Of a stretch of 64,000 nt of DNA, positions 18,688-27,394 are shown piece after piece. A model generated the notes under the pieces. The model did no database searches and was not told the origin of the DNA. It saw nothing but the letters and a program-made list of their open reading frames with translations. The translations under genes were made by a program, and so were the position numbers. Position 1 is the stretch's first letter. Each line of letters begins with the position of its first letter. Source of the DNA: Roseisalinus antarcticus (lineage in GTDB: Bacteria; Pseudomonadota; Alphaproteobacteria; Rhodobacterales; Rhodobacteraceae); NCBI RefSeq assembly GCF_900172355.1, contig NZ_FWFZ01000014.1:39764-103763 (forward strand), in the 5' to 3' direction.

Positions 18688-21600
18688 ATGACGGATGTCA
18701 CGCTGAATTTCGAAGGGTTCGCCAGGGGAACTGTCATCGACGATGAATATGCGGACAAGGGCGTCCACATTTCCTCCATCGTCGACGGCAAGGTGAACGA
18801 TTCCCACAGTCCGGCGATGGTGTTCGACTCCAGCCAGCCCACCGGCGGCGACTGGGATCTGAAGACACCGAACCTCGGCAAGGTCCTGATCGTGTCCGAG
18901 GACGGCGACAGCCACGATCCCGACGACGAGGCCTGCGGCGGGACCCTCCGGTTCGACTTCGACGAGCCGGTCGCCATGGATTGCATCACCCTCCTCGATG
19001 TCGAGGAAGGGGCCCGGGTGAACATGTACGACGAGGACGGCAACCTGCTCAATTCCGTGCATGTCTCCACCTTGAACAACGGCCAGAAGGTCGTCGACCT
19101 GGGCGACACCGAGAACGTCGCGCGGATGGATGTGGTGTTCAGCGGCTCCGGTGCGCTGGACAACGTCAAGTACACCATCCCCGAGCCGGCCGACGACTGC
19201 ACCTATGATGGCACCGTCGAGGGCACCGATGGCGACGACGTCATCGACGCCGCCTACGATGGCGACCCCGAATGCGACAAGGTCGACAACGACGACGCGC
19301 TGCCCGCAGGCGGCGACGAGGATCTGATCGTGGCCGGCAAGGGCGACGACACCGTTGTCGCCGGTGCCGCGGACGACGTGGTCTACGGCGGCGAAGGCAA
19401 CGACGACCTGAAGGGCGGCGATGGCAACGACACGATCTACGGCGACAAGGATCTCGGCTCCAGCGGCAAGGTCCGCGAGAGCTTCGAGTGGGACAAGCTG
19501 CCCGACCCCAGCGGTGACGGCTCTGCCATAGACGATGGCGACCGGATCACCCATGCGACCCAGAACACCGGCACCGTGAACGTCACCTTCGACAAGGTCT
19601 ATGCGACACACGGCACGGACAACGAATTCGCGACCGAAGAGCAAGACGTCTCGGACATCGACGACGGCCCCGAGACGATCACCGCCACCAGCGGCTTCAG
19701 CTCCGATTTCAGCGATGTGAAGGACGGCCGCGCGACCTATGACCTGAAGTTCGACGAGGAGGTCCACAACGTCGACTTCCGGATCAACGACATCGACGGG
19801 TCGGGCACGATCAAGGTCACCGCCTTCGACGCCGACGGCAACGAGGTCGATGTCGACCTGACCAAGGGCGCCGGCCTCAAGGCGATCGACAGCAACACCG
19901 TGCAGACCGCCCATTTCGGCCAGTACGCCGAGGAAGACGCCGAGGAGTTCTCGGTCCTGGTGCAGGTCGACGGTCCGGTCTCCAAGATCGTGATCGAGCA
20001 CAGCGAGGGCCATTACAACTCCGGCGTCTGGATCACCGATGTCTACTTCGACGCGGTCACCGACGTGGCCCCGGTCGACGGCATGGGCAATGACACGATC
20101 GACGGTGGCGACGGCGACGACGTCATGTACGGCGAGGGCGGCGACGACCGCATCATCGGCGGCAAGGGCGACGACACCGCCTATGGCGGCGACGGCAACG
20201 ACATCCTCGACGACGAGGCGGGCACCGCCCTCGATAACCCCGGCAACGACGAGTATTACGGCGGCGACGGCGACGACAAGATCTACACCGGCTTCGAGGA
20301 CGACACCGCCTATGGCGGCGCCGGCAACGACATCGTGGCGGGCGAGGGCGGCAACGACGAAATCTACGGCGACGACGGCGACGACACCCTGCGCGGCGGC
20401 ACCGGCGACGACGAGATGTACGGCGGCGCGGGCAATGACCGGCTGAATGGCGGCCTCGACAGCGACAGCATCTACGGCGGCGCCGGCGACGACGAGATCG
20501 AGGGCGGAGTCGGCCCCGACTACCTCGAGGGCGGTGCCGACCAGGACACCTTCATCGGCGGCAATGACGGCGACGTGGTCGACGGCGGCACCGACGGCGT
20601 GGACAACGACATCCTCGACCTGACCGACCGCGGCCCGTTCAAGGTCGTGGACGAGACCGTCGACGCGGACGGCGATTCCACCTCCGGCACGGTCCTGTTC
20701 CTGGACAACAAGGGAGAGCCCGACGGCACCAGCCTGAAATTCACCGAGATCGAGAAGATCCTCGGCGATCGGGTCGCCGACAACGACGACCCCGACGCGG
20801 TGGATGACACGGCCAATGTCGCCTTCAACGGCTCTGTCACGATCCCGGTCCTGGACAACGATTCCGACCCCGACGGCGACCCGCTGACGGTCATCGAGGC
20901 GAGCTCGCCCGACGGCACGGTCGAGATCAACGACGGCAAGACCATCACCTTCACCCCCAACCCGGGCGTCGAGGGGCCGGCCGAGATCAGCTACACGATT
21001 TCGGACGGCGACGGCGGCACCGACAGCGCGACCGTCACCGTGACCGTGCGTGACGGCACGGTCGAGGGCACCGCTGGCGACGACGAGATCGACGGCGGGT
21101 ATTTCGGCGATCCGGACGGCGACGTCGTCGACGGCAACGACGCCATCCTGCCCGACGACACCGGCAACGACGACCTGATCCTGGGCTTCGGCGGCGACGA
21201 CGAGATCTATGCCGGCGACGGCAATGACGAGGCGCGCGGCGGCGACGGCGAGGATGCGGTCTATGGCGGCGACGGCGATGACAAGGTCTTCGGCGGCGAC
21301 GACAACGACCTGGTCCATGGCGATGCCGGAAACGACACCGTCGACGGCGGCCTGGGCGACGATTACGTCCGCGGCGGCACCGGCGACGACACGCTGCAGG
21401 GCGGCGCGGGCGACGACCTGCTCGACGGCGGCGACGACGACGACAGCATCGTCGGCGGTGAGGGCAGCGACTCCGTCCTCGGCGGCGAGGGCAACGACGT
21501 CATCAACGCGGGCAACCACGTCGATCCGGCGCTGGACACGGGCTTCCCGTCCTACCTCGGGTTCCCGCCCGTGGCACCGGATGCCGATCCGACCAACGAC

Positions 21601-23250
21601 CTCGACACCGTCGATGGCGGCGCCGGCGATGACATCATCAGCACCGGCGACGACAACGACAGCATCCTCGGCGGCACCGGCAACGACTTCATCGACGCGG
21701 GCATCGACGACGACATCGTCGACGGCGGCGAGGGCGACGACACCATCATCGGCGGAGAGGGTGAAGACATCCTGACCGCGGGCGACGGCGACGACCTGGT
21801 CTATGGCGGGCTCGACAACGACACGCTCGACCTGATCGACGACACCGGCAACCCGGCGCTCGACGATCCGCTGCCCGACAACAACACCGACACGATCTAC
21901 GGCGGCGCCGGCAACGACAGCCTTTATGGCCGCGACGACGACGACGAGATCTACGGCGGCACCGGCGACGATTTCCTCGACGGCGGCATCGACGAGGATT
22001 ACCTCGACGGCGGCGACGGCGACGACACGATCGAGGGCGGCCAGGGCAACGACCGGATCATCGGCGGCGAGGGCAACGACCTTGCCTATGGCGGCGACGG
22101 CGACGACATCATGGATGACGAAGCCGGCACCAAGGCCGACAACCCGGGCGATGACGAGTATTACGGCGGCGCCGGCAACGACAAGATCTACACCGGATTC
22201 GACGACGACACGCTCTATGGCGGCGACGGCGATGACATCGCGGCGGGCGAGGGCGGCAATGACGTCATCCACGGCGATGACGGCGATGACGACTTGCGCG
22301 GCGGCAGCGGCACCGACACGCTCTACGGTGGCGAAGGCGACGACAAGCTGGCCGACGGCTTCGACGACGACGAGGTCTATGGCGGCGACGGCAACGACGA
22401 ATTCGTCAACGGCCAGGGCGCGGACATGCTCGATGGTGGCTTCGGCGACGACGTGTTCAACGGCGGCCAGACCGGCGACCAGGTGATCGGCGGCGAGGAT
22501 CCGGACGACAAGGACATGGACGTGCTCGACCTGACCGGGTCTGACGTGGACTACATCGACTACGACGACGCCGGTGTCGGCGGCGGCGCGGGCGATGCCG
22601 AATCGGGCCGGGTCTACTTCCTCGACGGCACGACGATGACCTTCGAGGAGATCGAGCGCGTCATCCCCTGCTTTACCCCCGGCACCACCATCGCCACCCC
22701 GCGGGGCGAGGTGTTGGTGGAGGACCTGCGCGTCGGTGACCGGATCGTCACCCGCGACAACGGCCTGCAGGAAATCCGTTGGCTGGGCCAGAAGGTCATG
22801 CGCGGCACCGATCTGGTGAAGAACGCGCATCTGAAGCCGGTGCTGATCAAGGCCGGCAGCCTCGGCGGCGGTCTTCCCGAGCGGGACATGCTCGTCAGCC
22901 CGAACCACCGCCTACTGGTGGCCAACGACAAGACCCAGCTCTTCTTCGACGAGAGCGAGGTCCTGGCTTCGGCAAAGCACCTGGTCGGCGCACCTGGGAT
23001 CCATCAGGTGGACGTGATGTCGACGACCTACATCCACTTCATGTTCGACCAGCACGAGGTGGTCCTGTCCAACGGCGCCTGGACCGAAAGCTTCCAGCCC
23101 GGCGACTGGACGCTGAAGGGGATCGACAACAGCCAGCGGCAGGAGATCTTCACGCTCTTCCCCGAACTGCGTGATCGCGAGGGCCTCGACAGCTACACTG
23201 CGGCGCGGAAGTCGCTGAAGCGCCACGAAGCCCGCCTGCTGACCGAGTAG
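18688..23250 (+). CDS. Large RTX calcium-binding protein with C-terminal Hint_2 domain
   Basis: This 1520-residue, aspartate/glycine-rich protein is preceded by GGAG 7 bases before the ATG. Residues 1-170 form a beta-rich domain with no signal peptide. Residues ~217-255 are the first RTX nonapeptides (G-G-x-G-N-D pattern), ~256-460 a second non-repeat domain, ~466-690 RTX, ~700-790 a cadherin-like/Big_9 module (V-L-D-N-D-S-D-P-D-G-D-P-L-T-V), ~790-1310 RTX, and ~1328-1520 a Hint_2 domain starting P-C-F-T-P-G-T-T-I-A-T with V-S-P-N-H-R and ending L-S-N-G-A-W-T-E-S. RTX stretches fold on Ca2+ outside the cell; export by type I secretion is expected, but no T1SS genes lie in the window. The Hint part may self-cleave. 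About 85 residues are duplicated 635 residues apart. Confidence 0.92.
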   Translation: MTDVTLNFEGFARGTVIDDEYADKGVHISSIVDGKVNDSHSPAMVFDSSQPTGGDWDLKTPNLGKVLIVSEDGDSHDPDDEACGGTLRFDFDEPVAMDCITLLDVEEGARVNMYDEDGNLLNSVHVSTLNNGQKVVDLGDTENVARMDVVFSGSGALDNVKYTIPEPADDCTYDGTVEGTDGDDVIDAAYDGDPECDKVDNDDALPAGGDEDLIVAGKGDDTVVAGAADDVVYGGEGNDDLKGGDGNDTIYGDKDLGSSGKVRESFEWDKLPDPSGDGSAIDDGDRITHATQNTGTVNVTFDKVYATHGTDNEFATEEQDVSDIDDGPETITATSGFSSDFSDVKDGRATYDLKFDEEVHNVDFRINDIDGSGTIKVTAFDADGNEVDVDLTKGAGLKAIDSNTVQTAHFGQYAEEDAEEFSVLVQVDGPVSKIVIEHSEGHYNSGVWITDVYFDAVTDVAPVDGMGNDTIDGGDGDDVMYGEGGDDRIIGGKGDDTAYGGDGNDILDDEAGTALDNPGNDEYYGGDGDDKIYTGFEDDTAYGGAGNDIVAGEGGNDEIYGDDGDDTLRGGTGDDEMYGGAGNDRLNGGLDSDSIYGGAGDDEIEGGVGPDYLEGGADQDTFIGGNDGDVVDGGTDGVDNDILDLTDRGPFKVVDETVDADGDSTSGTVLFLDNKGEPDGTSLKFTEIEKILGDRVADNDDPDAVDDTANVAFNGSVTIPVLDNDSDPDGDPLTVIEASSPDGTVEINDGKTITFTPNPGVEGPAEISYTISDGDGGTDSATVTVTVRDGTVEGTAGDDEIDGGYFGDPDGDVVDGNDAILPDDTGNDDLILGFGGDDEIYAGDGNDEARGGDGEDAVYGGDGDDKVFGGDDNDLVHGDAGNDTVDGGLGDDYVRGGTGDDTLQGGAGDDLLDGGDDDDSIVGGEGSDSVLGGEGNDVINAGNHVDPALDTGFPSYLGFPPVAPDADPTNDLDTVDGGAGDDIISTGDDNDSILGGTGNDFIDAGIDDDIVDGGEGDDTIIGGEGEDILTAGDGDDLVYGGLDNDTLDLIDDTGNPALDDPLPDNNTDTIYGGAGNDSLYGRDDDDEIYGGTGDDFLDGGIDEDYLDGGDGDDTIEGGQGNDRIIGGEGNDLAYGGDGDDIMDDEAGTKADNPGDDEYYGGAGNDKIYTGFDDDTLYGGDGDDIAAGEGGNDVIHGDDGDDDLRGGSGTDTLYGGEGDDKLADGFDDDEVYGGDGNDEFVNGQGADMLDGGFGDDVFNGGQTGDQVIGGEDPDDKDMDVLDLTGSDVDYIDYDDAGVGGGAGDAESGRVYFLDGTTMTFEEIERVIPCFTPGTTIATPRGEVLVEDLRVGDRIVTRDNGLQEIRWLGQKVMRGTDLVKNAHLKPVLIKAGSLGGGLPERDMLVSPNHRLLVANDKTQLFFDESEVLASAKHLVGAPGIHQVDVMSTTYIHFMFDQHEVVLSNGAWTESFQPGDWTLKGIDNSQRQEIFTLFPELRDREGLDSYTAARKSLKRHEARLLTE
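20179..20420 (+). repeat. Internal duplicated RTX block, first copy
   Basis: This encodes A-Y-G-G-D-G-N-D-I-L-D-D-E-A-G-T, then D-N-P-G-N-D-E-Y-Y-G-G and Y-T-G-F-E-D-D-T. The same non-canonical order (D-D-E-A-G-T, D-N-P-G, E-Y-Y-G-G, Y-T-G-F) returns at 22084-22325, offset 1905 bp (635 codons), inside the same gene. Confidence 0.8.
22084..22325 (+). repeat. Internal duplicated RTX block, second copy
   Basis: This is the partner of 20179-20420: A-Y-G-G-D-G-D-D-I-M-D-D-E-A-G-T, D-N-P-G-D-D-E-Y-Y-G-G, Y-T-G-F-D-D-D-T. The copies are diverged at the codon level, so the duplication is old or under selection. Confidence 0.8.
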
Positions 23251-23316
23251 GCCGCATTGTCCGGCCGGTGCGCCCCGCGCGCCGGCCGGCCCCCTGCAAT
23301 CTCCCCGACAGGGGCC

Positions 23317-23342
23317 GGGCCCGCCACATTGTGTGCGGGCCC
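23317..23342 (+). terminator. Probable terminator after the RTX/Hint gene
   Basis: An 8-bp GGGCCCGC / GCGGGCCC stem with a 10-base loop lies 66 bp after the stop codon and is followed by GTTGCGTTTT. The T-tract is short, so it may be Rho-assisted. Confidence 0.55.
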
Positions 23343-23562
23343 GTTGCGTTTTGCGCCCGACCCGCTGGGGGGCGCGACCCTGCAGGGCTTGCCCACCAGG
23401 ATGTCGGGGCGGTTTCGCGGGGGCTTGGCGAAAATCGATTCGGTTTGCACGGGCTCCGCCACGTTTCTGCCGCGCCGCGCCCCCAATACCCTGACGCCCC
23501 GGCGACAATCCTTGCCGCCCCCCGGGAACTGGTGCCGGGACGGCGCCGGAATGGGGCAAAAC

Positions 23563-23591
23563 TTGGCAAATCGGGCGAAATTGAGACATAT
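23563..23591 (+). promoter_or_regulatory. Candidate sigma70-type promoter for the stand-alone Hint gene
   Basis: TTGGCA (23563-23568) and ACATAT (23586-23591) are separated by exactly 17 bp in a locally AT-richer stretch, about 50 bp upstream of the start codon. No experimental support; spacing and hexamers only. Confidence 0.4.
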
Positions 23592-23644
23592 CGTTCCTGT
23601 CGCTCACCGGTTCCGGCCGGTCCCGAACGTCGAAGGAACCTGCC

Positions 23645-24235
23645 ATGACCGCACATTTCACGAAGCCTGTCGCGATCGACGCGGACCCTGCCCGGGGCTG
23701 CGGCGAGATGAGCTTTGCCGCGGGCACCTATATCGCCACCACCCGCGGCGAGATCGCGATCGAGGCGCTGACGGTCGGCCAGCGGGTGCTGACCCGCGAC
23801 AATGGCCTGCAGAAGGTGCTCTGGGTCGGGACCGTCGAGGTCGCCCTGACCCGCGCCGAGGATACCCCCGTGCGTATTCGCGCCGGCGCCCTGGGCGCGG
23901 GCCTGCCCCAAAGCGACCTGATCGTCGCGCCGGCTCACCGGGTGCTGGTCTTCGGGGCCATCGCGCAAGAGATGTTCGGCTGCTCCGAGGCCTTCGTGAC
24001 CGCCGCGAACCTGACCTTCCTGCCCGGGATCGCGCGACTCCCGGCCGCCACCATGACCTATCACCAGGTCCTTTTCGCCCGGCACGAGGTAATCCTGTCG
24101 AACGGCGCCTGGACCGAAAGCCTGCAGCCCGCCCCGCAGGACGCGGGCGAGGGGTTGGCCGCACTCTTTCCCGCGCTGGCCGAAATCGGCGGGCCCGCCG
24201 TCTCGGCCCGGCCCGTTGTCAGGCCGCGCCTCTAG
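23645..24235 (+). CDS. Stand-alone Hint_2-domain protein
   Basis: This 196-residue protein is essentially one Hint_2 domain, closely similar in plan to the C-terminus of the large RTX protein 400 bp upstream: A-G-T-Y-I-A-T-T-R-G-E, L-T-R-D-N-G-L-Q, A-P-A-H-R-V-L-V and L-S-N-G-A-W-T-E-S. The position of the nucleophilic cysteine in the neighbour (P-C-F-T-P-G-T) is serine here (M-S-F-A-A-G-T), so an N-S/O shift, if any, would use Ser23. A cysteine at residue 19 lies just before. It has no signal peptide or RTX repeats. It could be a trans-acting or decayed copy. Its 3' end overlaps the convergent MobA-like gene by 4 bp. Confidence 0.85.
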   Translation: MTAHFTKPVAIDADPARGCGEMSFAAGTYIATTRGEIAIEALTVGQRVLTRDNGLQKVLWVGTVEVALTRAEDTPVRIRAGALGAGLPQSDLIVAPAHRVLVFGAIAQEMFGCSEAFVTAANLTFLPGIARLPAATMTYHQVLFARHEVILSNGAWTESLQPAPQDAGEGLAALFPALAEIGGPAVSARPVVRPRL

Positions 24236-24834
24236 GGCGTTGAAATTCCGGAATATGCAGCCCAGTCAGCGGGCGTGTCGATATCCCGGCACGCCCGTTG
24301 GCCTTTCAGGGGGACCAGCGTCACCGCCCCCTGGTGCGCCTTGATGACGGGGGCGGCGCCGACGTCGCCGACCAGGGTTGCGAATTCCGGCAACAGCCGC
24401 GCATCGAAGAGCACCGGGTGGCCCGGCACGCCGGCCTCGGTCGCGCCGCGCAGGATCGGGGTATCGGGGCGCTTGGCCGCGAGGATGCGCTCGATATCCG
24501 CGGCCTCGATATCGGGCATGTCCGGCAACAGGACCAGCAGATCGCGCCCGCTGGCCCGGGCGACCTCGGCCCCGTGGCGCAGCGAGCCCGACATCCCCGC
24601 CCGCGCCTCGGGGATGATCCGGGTCTGCAGCGCGGGGCTGGCGAGGGCCGCCAGTGCCGAGATCCGGGCGGGCCGGTCGGGGGGCAGCGTCACGAGCACC
24701 TCCGCCCCGGTGGCCAGCGCGGTCCGGGTCTGACGGACCAGCATCGGGGTGCCGTCGATCTCCAGCATCAGCTTGTCGCGCCCCTCCATCCGGCGGGCGG
24801 CCCCGGCGGCCGGGATCAGGATCAGCGTGCGCAT
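24232..24834 (-). CDS. MobA/MocA-like nucleotidyltransferase
   Basis: This 200-residue protein of the NTP_transf_3 type has an N-terminal nucleotide loop P-A-A-G-A-A-R-R-M-E-G-R-D-K-L, then L-P-D-M-P-D near residue 96 for metal binding and a C-terminal R-D-I-D-T-P-A-D-W. Relatives are CTP:molybdopterin cytidylyltransferase and GTP-using MobA. Which nucleotide it uses cannot be told. It begins directly at the stop codon of the upstream flavoprotein, so the two form an operon. Confidence 0.85.
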   Translation of the reverse strand: MRTLILIPAAGAARRMEGRDKLMLEIDGTPMLVRQTRTALATGAEVLVTLPPDRPARISALAALASPALQTRIIPEARAGMSGSLRHGAEVARASGRDLLVLLPDMPDIEAADIERILAAKRPDTPILRGATEAGVPGHPVLFDARLLPEFATLVGDVGAAPVIKAHQGAVTLVPLKGQRACRDIDTPADWAAYSGISTP

Positions 24835-27240
24835 CTAGCCCCGCATCCGCGCGCCGTCGGGATCGAAGAGCGGCGTGGTGATCAGCCGGGCAGGGCGGCG
24901 GGCGCCCAGGATCTCTATCTCGACCTCCAGCCCCTCCCGCGCCCGGTCCCGTGGCACGAACCCTTGCGCGATGGATTTCCCGGCCCAGTGCGAATAGCCG
25001 CCCGAGGTGCAGAAGCCGGCCACGCGGCCATCCAGAAAGATCGGCTCGTAGGCGACGACATCGGCATCCTCCGCGGCGACCTCGAAGGCGGCGAGGACGC
25101 GGGGCGGTGGGGCCGCCCGTTCGGCCTCTGCCGCGGTGCGCCCGATGAAATCGACGTTCTTCTTCCACGCGATGAAGCGATCCATCCCGGTCTCGGCGGC
25201 AGTGTAATCGGGCGAGAATTCGCGCAGCCAGGCGCCGAAGAACCGGTCCAGCCGCAGCGACATCATCGCCCGCATGCCGAACGGCACGATCCCTGTCGGC
25301 GCACCGGCTTTCCACAGGGTTTTCCACAGGGTGCGCTGGTCCATCGGGTCGCAGTAGATCTCGAACCCCAGGTCGCCGGTATAGCTGACACGCTGCACCA
25401 GGCAGGCGGTCTGGCCGATGGTCATGGGGCGGACGTCAAGAAACCGCAGATCGACCGGGTCGCGGGTGCAGGCCGACAGCAAATCGCGCGCCCGGGGGCC
25501 TGCGATCTGAAAGCCGGTGCGGCTGTCCGAGACGTTTTCGACCTTGCAGTCCGGGCCCGGGTGATGCTCGAACCAGCGGCGGTGGATGTCCTGCGCGCCG
25601 TAGGACGCGGTCAGGTAGAATTCGGTCTCCGTCAGGCAGGAGACGGTGAAATCGCCCATCAGCCGCCCCGACGGCGCCAGCATCGGCGTCAGCGACAACC
25701 GCCCCGGCTGCGGGATGCGCCCGGCCATGATCCGGTCGAGCCAGGCCCGCGCACCGCCCCCCGTCACCCGGAACTTGCCGAAGTTGTGCACCTCGTTGAT
25801 GCCGACGCCCTCGCGCACGCCGCGTACCTCGCGGGCGGTGGCGTCCCAGGCGTTGGAGCGGCGGAAGGACGGCGCCTCGAACCGCGGCGCGTCGCCCTTG
25901 GCGAAGTAGTTCGGCACCTCGAGCCCGTATTGATGCCCCCAGACCGCGCCCATGCCGTCGAAGATGTCATACATCGGCGTCGTGCGGTTGGGCCGGGCGG
26001 CGGGCAGCTCCTCGTTGGGGTAGGTGACGGAAAAGCGGCGCTGGTAATTCTCTATGACCTTGGGCCGGGTGTAGCCGGCGTTGATCCACGGCCCGTAGCG
26101 CGCCACGTCGAGGCCGGAGACATCGCGCTCCGGCTCGCCCTCGATCATCCATTGCGCCAGCACCAGCCCCACGCCGCCGCCCTGGCTGAACCCGGCCATG
26201 ACGCCGCAGGCCGACCAGAAGCCGGGCACGCCGGGCACCGGGCCGACCAGCGGGTTGCCGTCAGGGGCGAAGGTGAAGGGGCCGTGGATCACCGATTTGA
26301 TCCCGGCACGCTCCAGCACCGGAAAGCGGCGATAGGCGAACTCGATGGACTCCTCGATCTTGTCGAAATCGTCGGGCAGCAGCTCGTGTCCGAAATCCCA
26401 AGGCGTGCCGTCCACCGCCCAGGGCCGGGCCTTCTGCTCGTAGAACCCGATGCAGAGCCCGCGCCCCTCCTGCCGCAGGTAGCTTTCGCCGCCGGGGTCC
26501 ATGACGTGGGGATGCTCGCTGTCGCGCTGATAGATCTCGGGGATGGGTTCGGTCACCAGGTATTGATGCTCCATTGGGTGGAGCGGGGCATAGACTCCGG
26601 CCATCGCGGCCACCTCGCGGGCCCAGAGCCCGGCGGCGTTGACCACGTGTTCGGCGTGAATTTCGCCCTTGTCGGTGATCACGTCCCAGGTGCCGTCGCG
26701 GCGGGGGCGCAGCGCCTCCACCCTGGTGTGCAGCACGATCCCGGCCCCGCCCATCCGCGCGGCCTTCGCATAGGCCTGGGTGGTGCCGGAGGGATCGAGA
26801 TGCCCGTCCAGCGGATCGTAGAGCGCGCCCTGGATGCCCTCCAGATTGACGATCGGCGCAATTTTGGCGATCTCCTCGGGGCCGACGATCTCTGTCTCCA
26901 GGCCCATGTAGCGATGCTTGGCGCGCTCGGCCACGAGCATGTCGAAGCGGTCGCGATTGTCCGCGAGCGTCAGCCCGCCCACGTGGTGCAGCCCGCAGGA
27001 CAGCCCCGTCAGCTCCTCCAGCTCGCGGTAAAGCCGGATCGTGTAGCCCTGAAGCGCGGCCATGTTGGTGTCGCCGTTCAGCGTGTGAAAGCCCCCCGCC
27101 GCGTGCCAGGTGGAGCCCGAGGTCAGCTCCGACCGCTCGATCAGCATCACGTCGGACCAGCCCAGCCGCGTCAGGTGATAAAGCACCGAGGCGCCGACGA
27201 CGCCGCCCCCGATGACCGCGACGCGGGTGGTGGATTGCAT
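24835..27240 (-). CDS. FAD-dependent oxidoreductase/aminomethyltransferase (dimethylglycine dehydrogenase-like)
   Basis: This 801-residue two-part enzyme has an N-terminal DAO-type flavin domain starting V-A-V-I-G-G-G-V-V-G-A-S, with S-T-W-H-A-A-G-G, where the histidine matches the covalent FAD site of dimethylglycine dehydrogenase. A linker is followed by a GcvT-like folate domain from about residue 430 (Y-F-A-K-G-D-A-P-R-F onward) to the end. Such enzymes demethylate dimethylglycine or sarcosine and hand the C1 unit to tetrahydrofolate, consistent with glycine-betaine use in marine bacteria. The exact methylamine cannot be assigned. It is followed immediately by the MobA-like gene and is divergent from DUF2254. 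Confidence 0.92.
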   Translation of the reverse strand: MQSTTRVAVIGGGVVGASVLYHLTRLGWSDVMLIERSELTSGSTWHAAGGFHTLNGDTNMAALQGYTIRLYRELEELTGLSCGLHHVGGLTLADNRDRFDMLVAERAKHRYMGLETEIVGPEEIAKIAPIVNLEGIQGALYDPLDGHLDPSGTTQAYAKAARMGGAGIVLHTRVEALRPRRDGTWDVITDKGEIHAEHVVNAAGLWAREVAAMAGVYAPLHPMEHQYLVTEPIPEIYQRDSEHPHVMDPGGESYLRQEGRGLCIGFYEQKARPWAVDGTPWDFGHELLPDDFDKIEESIEFAYRRFPVLERAGIKSVIHGPFTFAPDGNPLVGPVPGVPGFWSACGVMAGFSQGGGVGLVLAQWMIEGEPERDVSGLDVARYGPWINAGYTRPKVIENYQRRFSVTYPNEELPAARPNRTTPMYDIFDGMGAVWGHQYGLEVPNYFAKGDAPRFEAPSFRRSNAWDATAREVRGVREGVGINEVHNFGKFRVTGGGARAWLDRIMAGRIPQPGRLSLTPMLAPSGRLMGDFTVSCLTETEFYLTASYGAQDIHRRWFEHHPGPDCKVENVSDSRTGFQIAGPRARDLLSACTRDPVDLRFLDVRPMTIGQTACLVQRVSYTGDLGFEIYCDPMDQRTLWKTLWKAGAPTGIVPFGMRAMMSLRLDRFFGAWLREFSPDYTAAETGMDRFIAWKKNVDFIGRTAAEAERAAPPPRVLAAFEVAAEDADVVAYEPIFLDGRVAGFCTSGGYSHWAGKSIAQGFVPRDRAREGLEVEIEILGARRPARLITTPLFDPDGARMRG

Positions 27241-27394
27241 TGAATTCGCTCCCTGCTCCGGATTACGCTGTCACATTGGAACATGTCGGCCGGCCCGGTC
27301 ATGCCGTTCGCGACATGCAACCCCCCCGAAGACGACCTGTCAATGTGATGGGCAACATCATGGGGCGCCCGGCGCGGCACCCGGAAAGGACCCG

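Noticed and set aside
18424..22908. Minus-strand open frame of 1494 codons opposite the large RTX gene
   Set aside because: It is a mirror of RTX codon use: GGC/GAC/AAC repeats read as GCC/GTC/GTT on the other strand, so stops are rare. The product is a monotonous V/A/D string with no start signal, and the plus strand has recognisable domains.
22669..23250. Intein interpretation of the Hint region
   Set aside because: There is no C-terminal extein or His-Asn splice junction after the domain; it fits the Hint_2 type that ends the protein.
24298..27243. Plus-strand 981-codon frame
   Set aside because: It lies opposite the DMGDH-like flavoprotein and the MobA-like gene, whose domains are unmistakable; it is a high-GC shadow.
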